This document shows, piece after piece, positions 35,850 through 49,314 of a stretch of 64,000 bases of DNA. The stretch lies in contig LUCM01006084.1 in NCBI GenBank assembly GCA_008360955.1, positions 46,209 to 110,208 of the forward strand, in the 5' to 3' direction. Source of the DNA: Fasciolopsis buskii. Taxonomy: Eukaryota; Platyhelminthes; Trematoda; Plagiorchiida; Fasciolidae. The notes below the pieces were generated by a model. That model made no database searches. It saw only the letters and a program-made list of their open reading frames with translations, and was not told the DNA's origin. Within the stretch, counting starts at the first letter, position 1, and every line of letters begins with the position of its first letter. Both the position numbers and the translations under genes were made by a program.

Positions 35850-37065
35850 TCATACGTAGATGTAAAGCGCCTTTCGAGGTCCAAAATTGGGTGTGCAATG
35901 TAATTCTGACAAGGCGCGAGTGCACTGCACGGTCCCGGAGGTAATGCTATCGTAGAAACAGACCTTCTTGTGAAAGGAAGACAATCAAAGTTGGTGAACC
36001 AGAAATCAAAAGCAAGGGAAACTTTGCGCTTCGAATGTCCAACTTTCAAAAGAGAAAAGCTCCGGACAGCTTAAATATGAAATCATAATCCGTTCGGAAT
36101 GGAAATGACTCTATCATTAGATGTGTTAGTCATACGCAGACTAATGCAGATGCGAATGAAGAGAATCGTCTTCTGTACAGGAACCAGCGGGTGAACCCAT
36201 TAAAACACTAAACTGGTTCAATCAGCTCGTCGCATAGCATCTGCTGCACAACGTCTGATACGGCGGAATTGAGGTGAGTTTACGTGCAGGTCATGTGATG
36301 CAGTCCAGTACAGCCTCACGTTGGTCTGCGGCCACTGAGAACCATGAGGATAAGCAGCCGTGAAATCTGAACATTCTGCGAAGTCGATTGGACGAACGTA
36401 TTCCACCAATCGGGATATTTCTAGCCATGAATAAATGAGCAGCAAATACAACTCAAAGCTGTTTCCCTTCTCTTGTGGTCTTCTTATTGACTTCGTTTGC
36501 ATGACTTGAGCCGAAGCTAATTCAGTACTCACTGATATTTGGTATACGTTCGTTACCATGATTGACTGAATTTCGTATGCTGATTCCAAGTCTAAATATT
36601 ACAGAAACTTTTTATAGATTGCAGCCAGGATGCGGTGAACGCGTCTGGTTGTTTTTTAACCGGATTTTGTGATCCACGTGCAGCATTGTCGTATAAACTG
36701 ACTCGCGTGGTGTTTGTAGAGATTGTATACCTTCGGAACTAATAGTCAGGGGCGTAATGCATGTTCTGTTGCTGAGGGTCAGCTCTGATTCCACCTTTTT
36801 GCATACATGGTCTTTCTGAGCCTCTGCACGCTCTGTGACTGGCTGTGATATAATTTTTGTCATAATCGTTTCGTTGTTGTCTTGCGAGATCTTTGACCCA
36901 TTATAGTGTCCATTTGCCGCTAGAATCGGGCTGAATTATTGCTGTTAAAATACCCAAATGTTTCTCATCCTGGATTGGTATTAACTGCTGTCGTATTCCA
37001 AAGCTTTTCTAATTCATTCAGAAGAAGCACTCGTGCTAGTTTCTAGGCAGCTGTTTAATTCAACC
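35850..37065. other. Intergenic, nothing supported
   Basis: Several minus-strand frames of 70-120 codons have no recognisable motif or consistent splice structure. Confidence 0.4.
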
Positions 37066-37069
37066 CTCC

Positions 37070-39700
37070 GGCCAAGATGTTCAGTCTGGCCTTGTTTACA
37101 AAAATGTCGGATCTGTCACTCGCACTCCGATCACCGATTCATGTTAGCAGTTGTATCGTATGCCTACAAAAATTCCGGATGAATCCGAATATTTCTGATG
37201 CACTCGTCGCGATAGACAGCTTCAAACTCCACCGGCAGGAGAGAGTTTCAAACAAGATTGGAGGTGGCATGACAACATACATAGGCTCTTTGTGGTCAGG
37301 CAAGTCCGAAGTTGTTCATGTGTACCCCTAAACGGAATTGACTATCTCGAAACAAAGTGTCATCCCAGGTTTTCCCGCCATACCAGTACGATCATAACGA
37401 ACTTATACATTGCCCTCTATGGGTCACAGTACAACATCACAGCTTTTTCGGCTCTTTTCTAGCATTTATTGTTCCTCTCCTTGGGGATAGTCTTCATATT
37501 ACTGTAGGTGATTTCAATCACTGTCTATGTTTCATTTGACAGATCTCTACGTTTCCCCCACCAGAGGGGACTTCATTTTAGATAGAGTTATTAGCAATCA
37601 CCTTGATTTCTTTTCCCCGAAATTACATGCTCCATCTCAACTAGTGATCGCTGTCTGCTTCTGTTAAAGCCCATGATATGCTCTCGGTAAGCCTTCCATT
37701 CGTTTAATCAAACAAATCAAACCCAAATTCACTTCCTCATTTTTTCACACCGCAGCCTTGCTCTCCTTCAGAAATCTATTTTACACGCACCTGCTTGTTT
37801 CTCTTTTGAACTCCTGTCCTATAACAATGTCGAAATTTTCGTAGAGACCGCCAATATGAGCTGCTGTGCCTCAGAAACACTATTCGACTCAAGTGGCCGT
37901 ATCTCTTTCCGGGTGCTGAAGTCTCTAAGGCCACGCAAGGGGCATTTCTACAAATCCCGTGCGGTACATTTCCAAACTAATAAGAGCTAAAATCAAACGT
38001 ATCAACACTACATTCGCCAGCCAACTCTTGAATGGTAACAACAAACAACTCCCAGGGTAACGTATTCGACTGTTGCGTGGGAAGAAAAGAGACATGTGAA
38101 ATGTTCTGCAGATCTCGACAGCGTTAACTATGCTTTCATTCATCTTTCCTCTTATACCCAGTCATGTTTGAACTGAATGATGATAAGACAGTTGCACGTT
38201 TTTCTAGGGAAGAGGTGTACGACCTTCTCCGTATCACTAAAATTACTACAAGGTTTGGTTTTGACAGTCTGCCTTCAGCTCTTTTCAGGCATGATTCTGT
38301 GGTACATTCACTACTCTGATCAACGCATCATTAAGCTTGTCTTCGATCCTTGTCTGCTGGAGACCCGTCACTATTGTTCCCAAAAATCTAGCAGTTCTAC
38401 TGTTTTAGCAAAACGCTTTCGCCCTACTTCCGTAACCTCTATTCTTAAACTGACGGAGCGTGTTTTACCTAAGCACCTACGTCTTCTGTGTATTCTCCTG
38501 AAGACCCATTCCAGCTTGCATGCAAATCTAACAGGTTCATTTAGGACGCTTTCGCCTCCCTTATTCATCACTCATCGATAAAATGTGTATTGCGTTTTTC
38601 TGAACTATTCGTCTCTTTCACCACACAATTTGGAAACATTTGGTTGTCCCGGGTTTTTATAAACATGGCTGTCTGATTACTTTACCAACCGAGTCCAGTG
38701 GACGGTAAAACGTCAAAACTGTTGGTTAACCACTGAGGCGTGTTTCAGTTTGCTGATCTCTTCTCTAGGTATATCAATGACTTATCAGCTAGTTCTCTCT
38801 GTTAGCTGTTTAATTATGCTGATGATATTCCCCTCTACCAAGACATCTCTAACGACGATGACTTTCATAGTTTTTCCAGCCACTTCCTTTCTATCTCTGA
38901 TTCCTCTGCACAAGCTGTTTTAAGTCATAACACATTTAAACGTTTCGAATGCCCCTTCTCTATCTCTCTCTCTCTTCCACTTGACCGGTCTATCACTCTG
39001 AATCGCCATCTAACTACTCAAAAGCATTTGCCGGAGTTGGTTCCGTGAAATACCTAAGGGTTATTATTGACAAAAATTTGAAGTGGACTACTCACATTTC
39101 CATCTGTGTAAAGCATCTTCGAGAGTTGTCATTTCAAATCAAAAGGCTTCGACACTACAGGGTGAAACAAAGCACCATCTACCGTTTTGCATACCAATTT
39201 GTTTTTATCGATTCTTCTTTACTGTTTTTCTGTTATCGTCGTAGGCTTCCCTCCCGGAGACTGTCAATTAGTAGCCGTGTGTCTTTCATACCACTAGGCG
39301 AATTGTCCATCAAACTATGTGATCAGCACCTATCTGCATGCCAAAATTTTTCTCACAAAATACTTTCAGATACTGTACATCTTCTGCACAATGATCTTTC
39401 AAAGTGCCTCTCTCATGTTTCAATAAGATCCGCTTTTCAGTCTATGTGCTCCAGAATCAATACCTACAGAAACTCCACTGTTCTATATTTAGCACGCAGC
39501 TCGACAAACCGTGACAATGTTTGAGCCGACTGTCTGAGCAGCCAGTCTCAATGAGCTCAAATCACTCCTCAGCGGGGTTCTTTTTTCATTTTTACAAGGT
39601 CCTCAGTCCAACTATTTTCTTACTTTTAATCACAGATTTTGACTGAGATGCGACATTTATGCAAAAGTCTATACAATACAACACAATGCAGTACAAGTCT
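37070..39700 (+). mobile_element. Decayed CR1/SR1-like LINE, endonuclease and RT
   Basis: The blocks occur in the right order on the plus strand across many frameshifts. The apurinic-type endonuclease is represented by ISDALVAIDSFKLHRQER, then KIGGGMTTYI (about 37255) and VGDFN (37507). RT pieces follow, with the catalytic YADD at 38815-38826 in FNYADDIPLYQ. The C-terminal region (39045-39520) begins VKYLRVIIDKNLKWTTHI and continues SFQIKRLRHYRV. The 3' end near 39680 has short AATACA-like repeats. Clade CR1 (the group of schistosome SR1) is inferred from the endonuclease and from the YLGV-like motif after the RT. The copy is nonfunctional. Confidence 0.75.
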
Positions 39701-39704
39701 TTCG

Positions 39705-41835
39705 CTTGTCTGTGGTTTTGAAATTCATGAGATGATCTGCTGAATCGTAAGAACCTTCCCATGCTGCAGCATCAGAGATACGGTCCCAGATACCAGAAAA
39801 AATGCAAAGGATGAGGATATCCACAGTTTCTCTTGCCAGGGGCCTAATTTGATAGTATTTGCAGCATGCACAAGGCACATTCGCCCGAACATTCCAATTC
39901 TATTCAGGATAGAAAAGACTTTAAAGCATATTCTTAGATTGCGTTGCAAAGCATCCAAAGCCCACTCTCCTTCGGTGTGGAGATGCAGAGATGAAATCTT
40001 CACGCATTACAGTTGCGTTAACTGGACCGCAGAAATGAACCTTGGTAGGATACATAAATCCGCGAAGAACTGTTTTGACAAATTCCAAAGCTAACTATTC
40101 AATTGGATATTCAGTACTACCCATATTTTAATACTTCCAATCTATTTTCTACGTCATCCGTTAAATCCTTTGCGAGTGTTTTATTATTTGTGTGCCTTGC
40201 CTGCTGTAAGTGGTTGTCACGGAGAACCCATCATCGGTAAATTTTATTAGCAAGGCAACAGAGCAAAAGAGGGAGTTTAAATACTTTTAGCATCCAGTAG
40301 CCCGGCTGTTCATTTCACAATCCTTTGAATCCACCCGCATCAGAAACCCAACGCTTCTCGGAGAAGCCGGAGTCCAACAAATGTTTGTGTGCCTCCGAAT
40401 ATGTGCATTATGTCGAGCGGCAACGAAGGCCTATGACTCTACTGAGTCGGGAGCCACACTGGCCACGTCGTAATGCGGCAAACAGACTATTGTGATATTA
40501 TGCAGAAAGTACGATGGTCAAGCAAAAAACCTCCACGTCCCATTTATTTACCCTCGATGCCGCGAGACTGAATAGCCACTGCAGAAGTGACAGTCACCGA
40601 GCAATTTCATTCAATCCCGATCGATAATACCTGATAGAGTGGATGACAGGTCATCCAGAAGTATAAAAGTATTGTCAATATAACTTAATGTCCACAGTCA
40701 GTCCAACGTATTTAATGGGACCCTAAAGCTCGTAAAAGGTGAAGTCTGTATTGACGAGATAAATGTTGCATTATGCACCTGGTCCGATCGAATAGTTTTC
40801 GTATTGAATACGGTACACAAAATTCACTTCGGTGGATACTATGTTCAGCAAGATTTTCCAATCTGACGAGTAGGGAAAAAAATAGCACACAAAAATTTAT
40901 TGCATTCATATCCTCTTTTGTTCTAGGGTTTGATACGAATACGATGCGGGAGTTTTACGCAGCGACGTCGTCCATTCAACAGCCGATTTGCAAAAAGCAA
41001 TATCTCGTTCTCAGACAATGCTTACGTAATCGGATCAATTATCAAACCAGGAGTTCCATTTCTACAGCCATGTGGAATTTGTCGCATCTTGACATGCCTT
41101 CCGAAAATGCTCATTCATCACACTATGTGTCTGTTTGTGATCACAAAAAAATTTTCTGCCGCATGACAAGTTACTCTACATACACGAACAACCAGTTTGA
41201 ACGAAATGTAAACAATAGGAAACTGTTGTCTTCTCTGCATTTCCATGAAAGTAGAATGTGCATCAGTCAGACGGGATAGAAATGACTAATCTAGCAAGGT
41301 ATGAAAAGAAACAAGCGTGTCACTTCTAGAATATATTACAAATGGCAAACTGCATTGCAATTACGGTCATATTGGGAAGGGAACAACGATATTGCACCGA
41401 ATCAAATCACCGGAATTGGCGGTCAAAGTCGTCTTAGGAGGAAACAAGGAAATCAAGTCATACACAGATAGCACATCAGAGATGTGACACGATAGTGTCG
41501 GTGCTGGTGACGATATTGTGGTGACCGACTTGCCTAGCATAGTTACATGGAGAAAAAGAAAGCGACAAAGGGGATCTGTACGTCTGTGCGCGCCCGACTG
41601 AAGCCCATCGGACCTGACCGAAGCGTGATTCCCATTCGATTGTCACGATTTGCCCAACGTGCAAACGAGCGCGCGCAAGAGAGAAAGAGATGGTACACGC
41701 CAAGTGATCTGGCCGATCACTCTTTGTCGACAAATGCAATTACCACCACAGTTGAATTGTCATGGCCAATAGAGTGGGTCAACTAAATTCCGCAGCGCTT
41801 CCCAACTGAACGTCCCGGCATCGAACGGAACCGTC
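39705..41835. other. Intergenic, overlapping frames of unclear nature
   Basis: A 168-codon plus-strand frame (40773-41279) and an overlapping frame containing FLQPCGICR (40930-41166) occur. Minus-strand frames at 39669-40003 read as protein-like but are shifted relative to each other. None has enough support to call a gene. Confidence 0.35.
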
Positions 41836-41841
41836 GCATAC

Positions 41842-42043
41842 CGATGAGTCGGAGCAGTTTTCACAATCGACCAATAATGCATGAAGCGGTCCGCCTATCT
41901 GACGTGCTGCTAACAGACCGAGTAGGGAGACGGGAAGGGCTTTGCGGGATCGAATCAACAAATAGCGGAGCACTTTCAATTCACGCAGTCGTTTTCGCAT
42001 GGCTTCTTTCAGTTGAATATTGACCATCGACAACTGGGTGTGG
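41842..42043 (-). CDS. Candidate exon (minus strand), basic helical segment
   Basis: On the minus strand the acceptor CATTTCAATTTACAG opens 67 codons to a GTATGC donor (phase 2 in, phase 0 out). The segment is strongly helical and basic at first (NIQLKEAMRKRLRELKVLRY) and then leucine-rich (LPVSLLGLLAARQIGGPLH). It ends with three cysteines. No family is recognised. Confidence 0.3.
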
Positions 42044-42444
42044 CTGTAAATTGAAATGAGCAGAGGAAATTATACCCACTCTCGTACGATTAGGTACGGT
42101 GCATGATAATATGGAAATGGAGAATACAAGTCGGTACTCTTATTGCTGACCATTTGCCATTTTGAAGAACTCGTACGGCAATCAAGTAGTTAGGAAACTA
42201 ACTTTAGGGCTGTCTCATAATTTCTTCTGGTCGTACGTTGGATAGGGGATTTTGAATTAGTAATCAGATGGCGGTCAGTTGATGGTTACAAGAAAATTGT
42301 AGAAAGCAGAAAAGGATATAATCGAAACCCCTGGAGTTAAACGGAGTAAATGTCTCAAAAGCGACAGAATCAAGTTTTCGAACTACGAAGCGTTTAGTTT
42401 TCTGCAGATGGCTGAGTGATTCAGATATAACACGATCAATACAC

Positions 42445-42574
42445 CTCGATCAAGACAAACAGACCAAGAAGTAAGGAAAATCCCGCCATAATGCAAACAA
42501 CAGTTGCCGAGGTTAATGGCCGAATTTTGTTAACAAAAGTGATTCTGGGGCATCCTTCAATGAGATTGATTAAT
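42445..42574 (-). CDS. Candidate exon (minus strand) encoding a transmembrane helix
   Basis: It lies after the acceptor TTCCTTGTACTGTAG. 43 codons include TSATVVCIMAGFSLLLGLFV, a convincing single membrane span, preceded by a basic-polar segment with CPRITFVNKIRP. It ends at a possible GTGTAT donor, or at a stop two codons later. It might belong with 41842-42043, but the phases do not join directly. Confidence 0.3.
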
Positions 42575-44039
42575 CTACAGTACAAGGAAGAGAAAACACA
42601 AAGTGGTGAACATGACTGTTTTCCCGTATAGATCCGTAAATGAGTCATGGATGGTGCAAGTTACTGTTCCCATTCTTATACTACTGGTCAGCAGTAGTTT
42701 TTACTTTACGCTTTTCTGGGGAAAATCATCATTATCCTGCCCCACAATTTTCACATGGACAGAAATGGCGGAAAAGGAAGACAGGATATATCACACACCG
42801 ATTAAAATCCCCAGTGTAATTAAATCTAACATGGTCGTTATCTTCTAAATGACCACGAACGTGGGTGGCAGAACATGTCATAAATAACCTTGGTACGTGC
42901 AAATATTAGCAGTGCCTTAAAGGAGAAACAGTAATTAGACGTCCGAAACCTCGGATGACCGTTAAATTTCGATAATCACCAGATTTCTGGCAACAGAACA
43001 AGCTAAACTGAGTAGGCCATCAAGTTAAACCGCGCCGTTTGGAGTTCACAAGCGATTCCTATGACATGGTTCGCCCATGAGTATAGTGGAAAGGGGAAGG
43101 GGTCGACACTCATGATCCTGAAATTTGTTGTGAGAAAGAACACATAAGGTCTTGGTAGGTCAAGTGTGGTTGCGAGCTGGACAAAAACGAGTGATGTCTA
43201 TCACTATAGTGACCGGTAGATCATGGATTCAAAACTCTGACCTTTTAGGCGGCAGACTCCTAATAATCCACTCCTGGTCATACAAAGATGGAGTCGTTAG
43301 CGTGTGCATAGGCGTACTTGGTGTAATGATCAAGACGAAAGGTTTTATGCAAACGAAACGGGAAAAGTAGGACTGAATTGTTCATTGTGGGACGTTTGTT
43401 TCCTGGACACGTGAAAATCGGTTTGGACCACAACGATGCGGTGTTACCCAGTTCCCGGTTGAAGACGGGATATCCCTTGTTCATGCAGTACTCAAGCATG
43501 CATATTGGCCAATAAGACCGAATCCATCAGTTTGTTACTGAACACGTGTTGGCACATTTACGTTTTCTGCCGGGTGAAAGAAAATATGGCATCTTTTATG
43601 GATCATAATGTTTGGTTTGCTGAGCCGGTGACATAATCCGAAATGGTTCACATCAAAGATCATTCGCCGTAAGATTTCATATGCATTCAAGATATTTTGT
43701 ACGCATTGCAATTTCCATTCTGTGTCGGCAGTGCCACAGATCTAATTCTTCAGTTGTCAAAAATATTCTGATGGAATTCGTAATGACAATGCTAACTTGT
43801 TCTCGAATTCAACGAGACTGTTGGAAAGCAATCTGGAGCACTGTCTTTATAACCTTCAAACTACGTTAACTTCTTGTGTACTTAGAGGGAATCAACTACG
43901 CGACGGTATTTGTCCGTCGAGAGGTTTGATCTCACGGTAAATTTTACCGGCGAGGATTGCACTGTCGTGTTGAAAATAACACCTAGGCCATCAAGCCGGA
44001 CGATCAAGGGCTAGGTGGAGTTTTCGTTAACTTGCTTAC

Positions 44040-44247
44040 TAGCATGTAAATGACAGTCACAGGAAACCGCGCGGATTGGCAAACTTCCCTGAAGCACCAC
44101 CCAAAAAGAGCCCGCCATACCGATACAATTCTCAAACAATGTAAGATTTTTTTGAGTGACCGTGTGATCTGACCCCTTTCGCCAGGCCAGCTGAATTTTA
44201 TAAGCAGGAATAAATCCCCTACAAAAAGTATGGCTGAATCCAAATAT
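44040..44247 (-). CDS. Candidate exon (minus strand), unknown product
   Basis: 208 nt on the minus strand between the acceptor TTAGCTAATTTCAG and the donor GTAAGC (phase 2 in, phase 0 out). It encodes a hydrophobic first segment (LDSAILFVGDLFLLIKF) and then a basic, tryptophan- and cysteine-containing stretch. No family is recognised. It lies on the same strand as the candidates at 41.8-42.6 kb. Confidence 0.25.
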
Positions 44248-45349
44248 CTGAAATTAGCTAACTGAACTCGAAGGTTAGCCGCGGTGACCATTTATGCCAA
44301 CAAAGAAATTGTGGAGGCAGCCTTTAACTTATATCGTGTTCCTAGTGCAAGTTCTTAAAAGCGTTACGTTGAACCGCCCATTTCTAGCCCACAGTGGCCG
44401 ATCAATAAGCCTTATTATACCGCTGGTGATGTTTCTCTATTTGCCGATACGTTCAAGTTAAAATTGCCGAAACACAGAAACCTTACTCCTAGTTTCTGGT
44501 GTGTCTAACCGCTCAACTACTAGTTTTCTGGACTGCTTGGTTCTGATTATGAAAAGTACACTTTTATGATAGGGGAAATACAAAATGCAGCATCTTCTTT
44601 GTGAATGACTCTGAGAACCTTGACGTTAAGAGAATGGCCCCAGAACCCAATTCTGGTTGTTGTATAGCCAGGTATTCTCCGAAATCTTAATCACGCTATG
44701 CATGCATGTTCTTCAGATAGCAGAACCGTTCAGAGACAGTGCTCACAAGACATCCTAAGGCCAAAAATGAAAGAAGACGTCTGCTCTTATATCGACCCAG
44801 CAATCGTTCATACATCCAAAATCCGACTCGTTACCACTGACTTCCATTAACTTTAGTGGAAAAATCCAGGACGAGCAAACTCAAAAACTCCGCTAATGGA
44901 CCAAAACAAATAGTTTATTTAGGTTTTCCGGGGTCAACACTCATGGATCGATTAGTCCGCTGGCCAGATCGGCCCATAGCTACTGGCTGACTTCATCGTT
45001 CAGCATTTTGCCCGGTTTATCGATTTGCATGACCAGTGTGATGCTGCTGCAGTTGTGCTGACCTTGGACCAGGATACCGGATACATAAATTTATCAGCCA
45101 ACACCATTATACTAACTTTGCTGAGAGATATGGTTGGTGACACTGATTTTAATCCATCCGATATCTCATCCGCCAACTTTCGTTTGAATGAGTGCAATGG
45201 AAAGGTCATGTCCCACAGCCACTAGAGACTACTACACGAAGGAGGGGAACTAGCGACTTTAACCCTGAAGCTTGGAGTGGCACGGAACCACATAAGGTCA
45301 CACTAGGTCACGTGTGACAACGAGCCGGACAACAGCGAGTTGCCATCTA

Positions 45350-45420
45350 CCACCAGATCTGGGATTCGAACCTCTGGCCGCGTCGGTGATAGAGGCCTAT
45401 TACACTTGACCATCTCCGAA
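45350..45420 (-). repeat. tRNA-like SINE remnant
   Basis: The minus strand reads GTTCGGAGATGGTCAAGTG (A-box-like), then B box AGGTTCGAATCCC. No SINE-A or SINE-B body follows. Confidence 0.4.
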
Positions 45421-45479
45421 CATTCCTTGTCCATCCTCCGACCCGCTGGATTCTCATCTCCGTACTTGGAAATCATCAG

Positions 45480-46770
45480 AAGTCAAAAACGACCTTGTTT
45501 AATGGTAGGATCACTGTTCATTCGTAAAATAGATCAACTCCTAATGAGAGCAGAAATCAGAAAATCCTCCAGGATCGACGAGCTTCAGGCAGTCATCCTT
45601 AAAGAATGTGCTGCATATTAAGCTGGGCCTTCTTTTCATCAAAAAACGTCGTACAAAGTAAAATAGCTGATTCAATCAGATTATTGAGAAATACACTCGT
45701 GTCCACGAAGGAAGTTGGTAAGTTGTCTCGTAGCATACACTTCTACTTACCTCAAGGTGTTTGAAACCGTAAGTCTCCCTCGTGTTAAGCCAAACACTGA
45801 CTGCATTGTGAATCATTCGTTTCCCAGCCGTAATCAGCAACCAACATTTAATGCTCTACTCCAATCTTGCATCTTCCAATCCCTCTTCTCCCAGGCCCCA
45901 CCCCACCCTGACTGATCAAACTGGCAAAACAGTCACGCATGTGTCTTATTGACTATACCGATGTTTCTTTATTGTATCGATAAAACACTACTGTTCCCAG
46001 AGCCCCAGAAAAAAACGTTCCCTCGTTTATTTGCTCACTGACAGGTGACTATTTTAGCAACGATGATATTTCTATTTCCTATCTAACCATTTCCGAGTAC
46101 CCCCAATGAGCCGTTTTACCAACCCTCCTTATTTTTTTCTACATTCGTAAAAGGTGCCTAAAACTCTCGATGAACCACAGTTCAAAATTGCCGGTGACGT
46201 CGTGATTGAGATTAAATTTGTTACCTGAGTACTGTATTTTTATTTTCTATTGTTCAACGCTCTTGCACCATTCTCTCAGTTAACGTGTTAAAAATCAGTG
46301 ACATGGGCTTAAAATGTGGCTGGCCAGTTTTACATACTGACAAACAAATAGTTTCTAAAGTTTCATTGGTGAAGTACCTTGGAGTAATCCAATCACAGAA
46401 TCTCATCTGGGCCGAACAAATTTATGGTGTATTATGAAAGATCCAGTATCCGACTTCTCGTGTTTCTCACTTGTCAGGATAGTTAACACTTAGTGAAACA
46501 TTTTTGTGTTGGGCGTATGCCCTAAGCATCAAACCCCGATCCATAATCCACAGGCTTGCTTGCATTGTTTTTTTATCATATTCGAGAAATACCGCGAGGG
46601 CATACATAATCCAACATTGACAGCCCTTGCCTAGTTGGCACGTTTCTGATGAGTACAAGTGCAAGGACCTAAATGCCATTAATGAACCCAGACTCTCAAA
46701 AACAACCAAACATAGAAATCATGAAAAACAAAAAAGTCCAGAAGCACGTGCACAATTGATCGAAGGACCC
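45480..46770 (+). mobile_element. Second CR1-like LINE fragment, RT region
   Basis: Pieces in RT order: IDQLLMRAEIRKSSRIDELQ with AVILKECA (about 45530), matching the region before the RT fingers; TSTYLKVFETV (about 45730); and KYLGVIQSQNLIWAEQI (about 46373), matching the post-RT motif. Basic C-terminal remnants follow to about 46770. No catalytic YxDD was seen. It is heavily interrupted. It appears to be a different copy, and possibly a different subfamily, from the 37-39.7 kb element. Confidence 0.6.
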
Positions 46771-46774
46771 GGCA

Positions 46775-48828
46775 GGGTGACCCAGTTGCTCAAATCTTCT
46801 GACAAAGGAATTCCAGTTAGGCAACTAAATAGTACAATCGATTGAACTCACGGGTCAACTTTTCACCACATGCAGACTCCCTGTTAAACACCGGTCTTTT
46901 CCTGTTCCCTGATCTACCCATTAGTAAACTGACCCACAGCAGGTTGCTAAGTCTGAAAGCTATAAACAAGACTTTCATTTGTTTTACGGTTAAAAACGAA
47001 CAGCGAGATCGGAGTAGCGATAGTGTCCTTATCATTTCTGTTTAGATCAGCGGGCATTTTCTCAAACCAATTACTCCAATTGTGCTACTCAGTCTGCCGA
47101 GTATGTCACAAGCAACGAATAAGTGGTCTATCTTCTTTGCGCTGGATCAATGAAAAAACAAGACCCATTAAAAGAAAGACAAATCTTCCAGATTCATTCC
47201 GCTGTTTTCATTCGCCTAGATTGCATCGGACTCAGAAGTCTATTTCACTATAAAGCTGATCTGCAAACCTTGCAGTGCACAGTCACATGAGCTATGTGGT
47301 TGGCTTAGCAAGACTCATTTGAAAACAAAACTCGTAAGAAGGTAGTAGTTAAACAGAACTCAACGTTTGAGAGATTGGCATTGCTTATACTCCATCAGAA
47401 TCTTCGATGATTTTACTCGGCAATTCGCATATTGTCAGTCCAAATTTGCCCATGGGCATTCTCCTTTTTGGAGTAAACAACGTGCGAATATTTGTTCTTC
47501 GTTCATTTGAACACCTCGCTTGGTCGGCAATATCAGCCGAAATTTTGTGTTGCGTAGTAGAAATTATCGTGTGGTAGCTTGAAGATCAACGTATAGGAGA
47601 AATGAGGACCGAACGGTTCCGCTATCAGGACAGCAAGGTGTACGGATTGAATCCGAAGCGTTTGTGCCAAGCGGTGTTAAATAAAAATATGGACTCATCG
47701 AAAAAGCAGCCCTGTCAGTGAAAGCTCTCACCCAAATTGAATGAAAACTGGAAACAATACACCAAGTGAGCCGAAACTTAGGCGTCTTATTGATATATAT
47801 ATAACAATTTTCAAACAATTAGAGACTGTTCCGAACAAACCCAAATTTCCTTTCACGATATGCCAATTTGCCTGGATGTCGTACTTTCTGATCCGTGCAT
47901 GGCAGACACCTAAGCGGAGTTCACGCACCCGGCGATCTTTGATTTGATTTCATCACGTCATTTGATGATAGACGGAGTCGCTCTGCCTTTGCCATTGCTT
48001 CTCTCCAACTTTGTAATTAAGATGAATATAAAAATTGCCTTTTCTTGTGTGAGGACCGTGACACTAATAGTTGTTCACACGATGTATCTTTGAGCGAACA
48101 CCCTGGTGAATCGTGAGTATTTCCTGGCCAACTTAGCGGAAGACTGGCTATCTTTTTGGCGTGTTTTGCATATCGGAATCGTAAAATGCTGTTGCGAGGT
48201 TGACTTGGCTCAGAGCCGAACCTTGTCCTAGCAGGAGAGGTGTTGGGCGAAATAAATGAATTATATTACCTTGGTAGGTAAATTTCATCAAATGATGGTA
48301 CATCGAAAAGACTTATTGTCGCATATACAAAATATCCGATTAACATCCACCAATTTGGGGCATCGGTGACCCCGGCGTTGTTGAGTTTAGCGTAACTAAT
48401 TGGACGAGGACCAATATGGAATAGACATGAAAAAGTAAGTCTGTGGCGAAAATGGACATACATGATTCTCTCGTCAATGCTCAATCTCGTTTTTTGTCTT
48501 ACCATTGGGTTACTTTGATCCTGATTAGTTCTCCGAGTATGCATGACGGATTCGATTCTGGTTGGGATTCACCCTGTCGCTTGTTGGCTAGCTAACGAAT
48601 TGCGGGTGTGTGCAGCTCGCGTACATTGTCCCAGGGAAAACAAAAACTACCATTCAATTGGTTACAAGCGTGCGGCCTCTCTACTGAACTTTGCCGTATT
48701 GCTACAGAATACTTGGTGTCGGATCACTGGACGTAGATTCCGTTACGTATATTGCACGCTCAACCAATAAAGTAGAATACTTTACAGACGCGTCTCCGTC
48801 TTCGTTACGAACTCGGCATGTATGATGC
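46775..48828. other. Intergenic, nothing supported
   Basis: No recognisable domain, RNA gene or repeat beyond short open frames. Confidence 0.4.
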
Positions 48829-49310
48829 ATGATTGTCCATCAAGGATCGAGTGTCTACAGCAGCGTTTAGATCGATCCTGTCATACCAATCGGAAACATG
48901 CTGCTGTGGACGGCATGCGTGCGAGGATCACCTATACTGGAGAAACGGTATTTTCGTAGTATTGGCAGAATATAATGGGACAATTTTCCGACTAACTCAA
49001 CGATTGGGATTGGGATAATGCACCTTAAGTTCCTATGTTTAAGAGAAGCACTGGATCTGAACCTGTTGGGTTCGTGGACCTGTTTCCCATGCCACGGCTG
49101 GCCTCCCCTGGTGTAATCTGAGCTCTGAAGCTGGAAGTGGTTGGAAGATGGATTGAAGTGGTCAGGGCGTGGGGAAAAAGTAGGAAAACTTTAACCAGTG
49201 GACTGGCTTGTGTAAGTCCGGTAAGACTTCCGAGATGAAGTCCAAGAGATCCCGCCGGCCGATGATTCGCGAGAATGAATCATATGGCTAAGCACCACGG
49301 CCAGCGGCAG
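48829..49310 (+). mobile_element. RTE-like LINE, 3' end only
   Basis: The translated plus strand starts with LSIKDRVSTAAFRSILSYQS and ETCCCGRHACEDHLYW, the arrangement found downstream of the RT domain in trematode RTE elements. After a frame change, WSGRGEKVGKL-like residues and a segment resembling the RTE C-terminal WGPRDP block follow. The 5' truncation is typical of LINE insertion. It is related to, but oriented opposite to, the copy at 52.6-55.6 kb. Confidence 0.65.
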
Positions 49311-49314
49311 TCTT

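Larger units (their letters stand above)
42600..45480. other. Mostly unassigned, with one minus-strand candidate exon
   Basis: Apart from 44040-44247 and a tRNA-like segment at 45350-45420, nothing could be supported. A plus-strand frame at 45025-45225 overlaps a minus-strand one of similar length. Confidence 0.35.

Noticed and set aside
40773..41279. 168-codon plus-strand frame as a gene
   Set aside because: A frame of this length is expected about once by chance in 64 kb on both strands, no domain is recognisable, and a shorter frame with a motif overlaps it.
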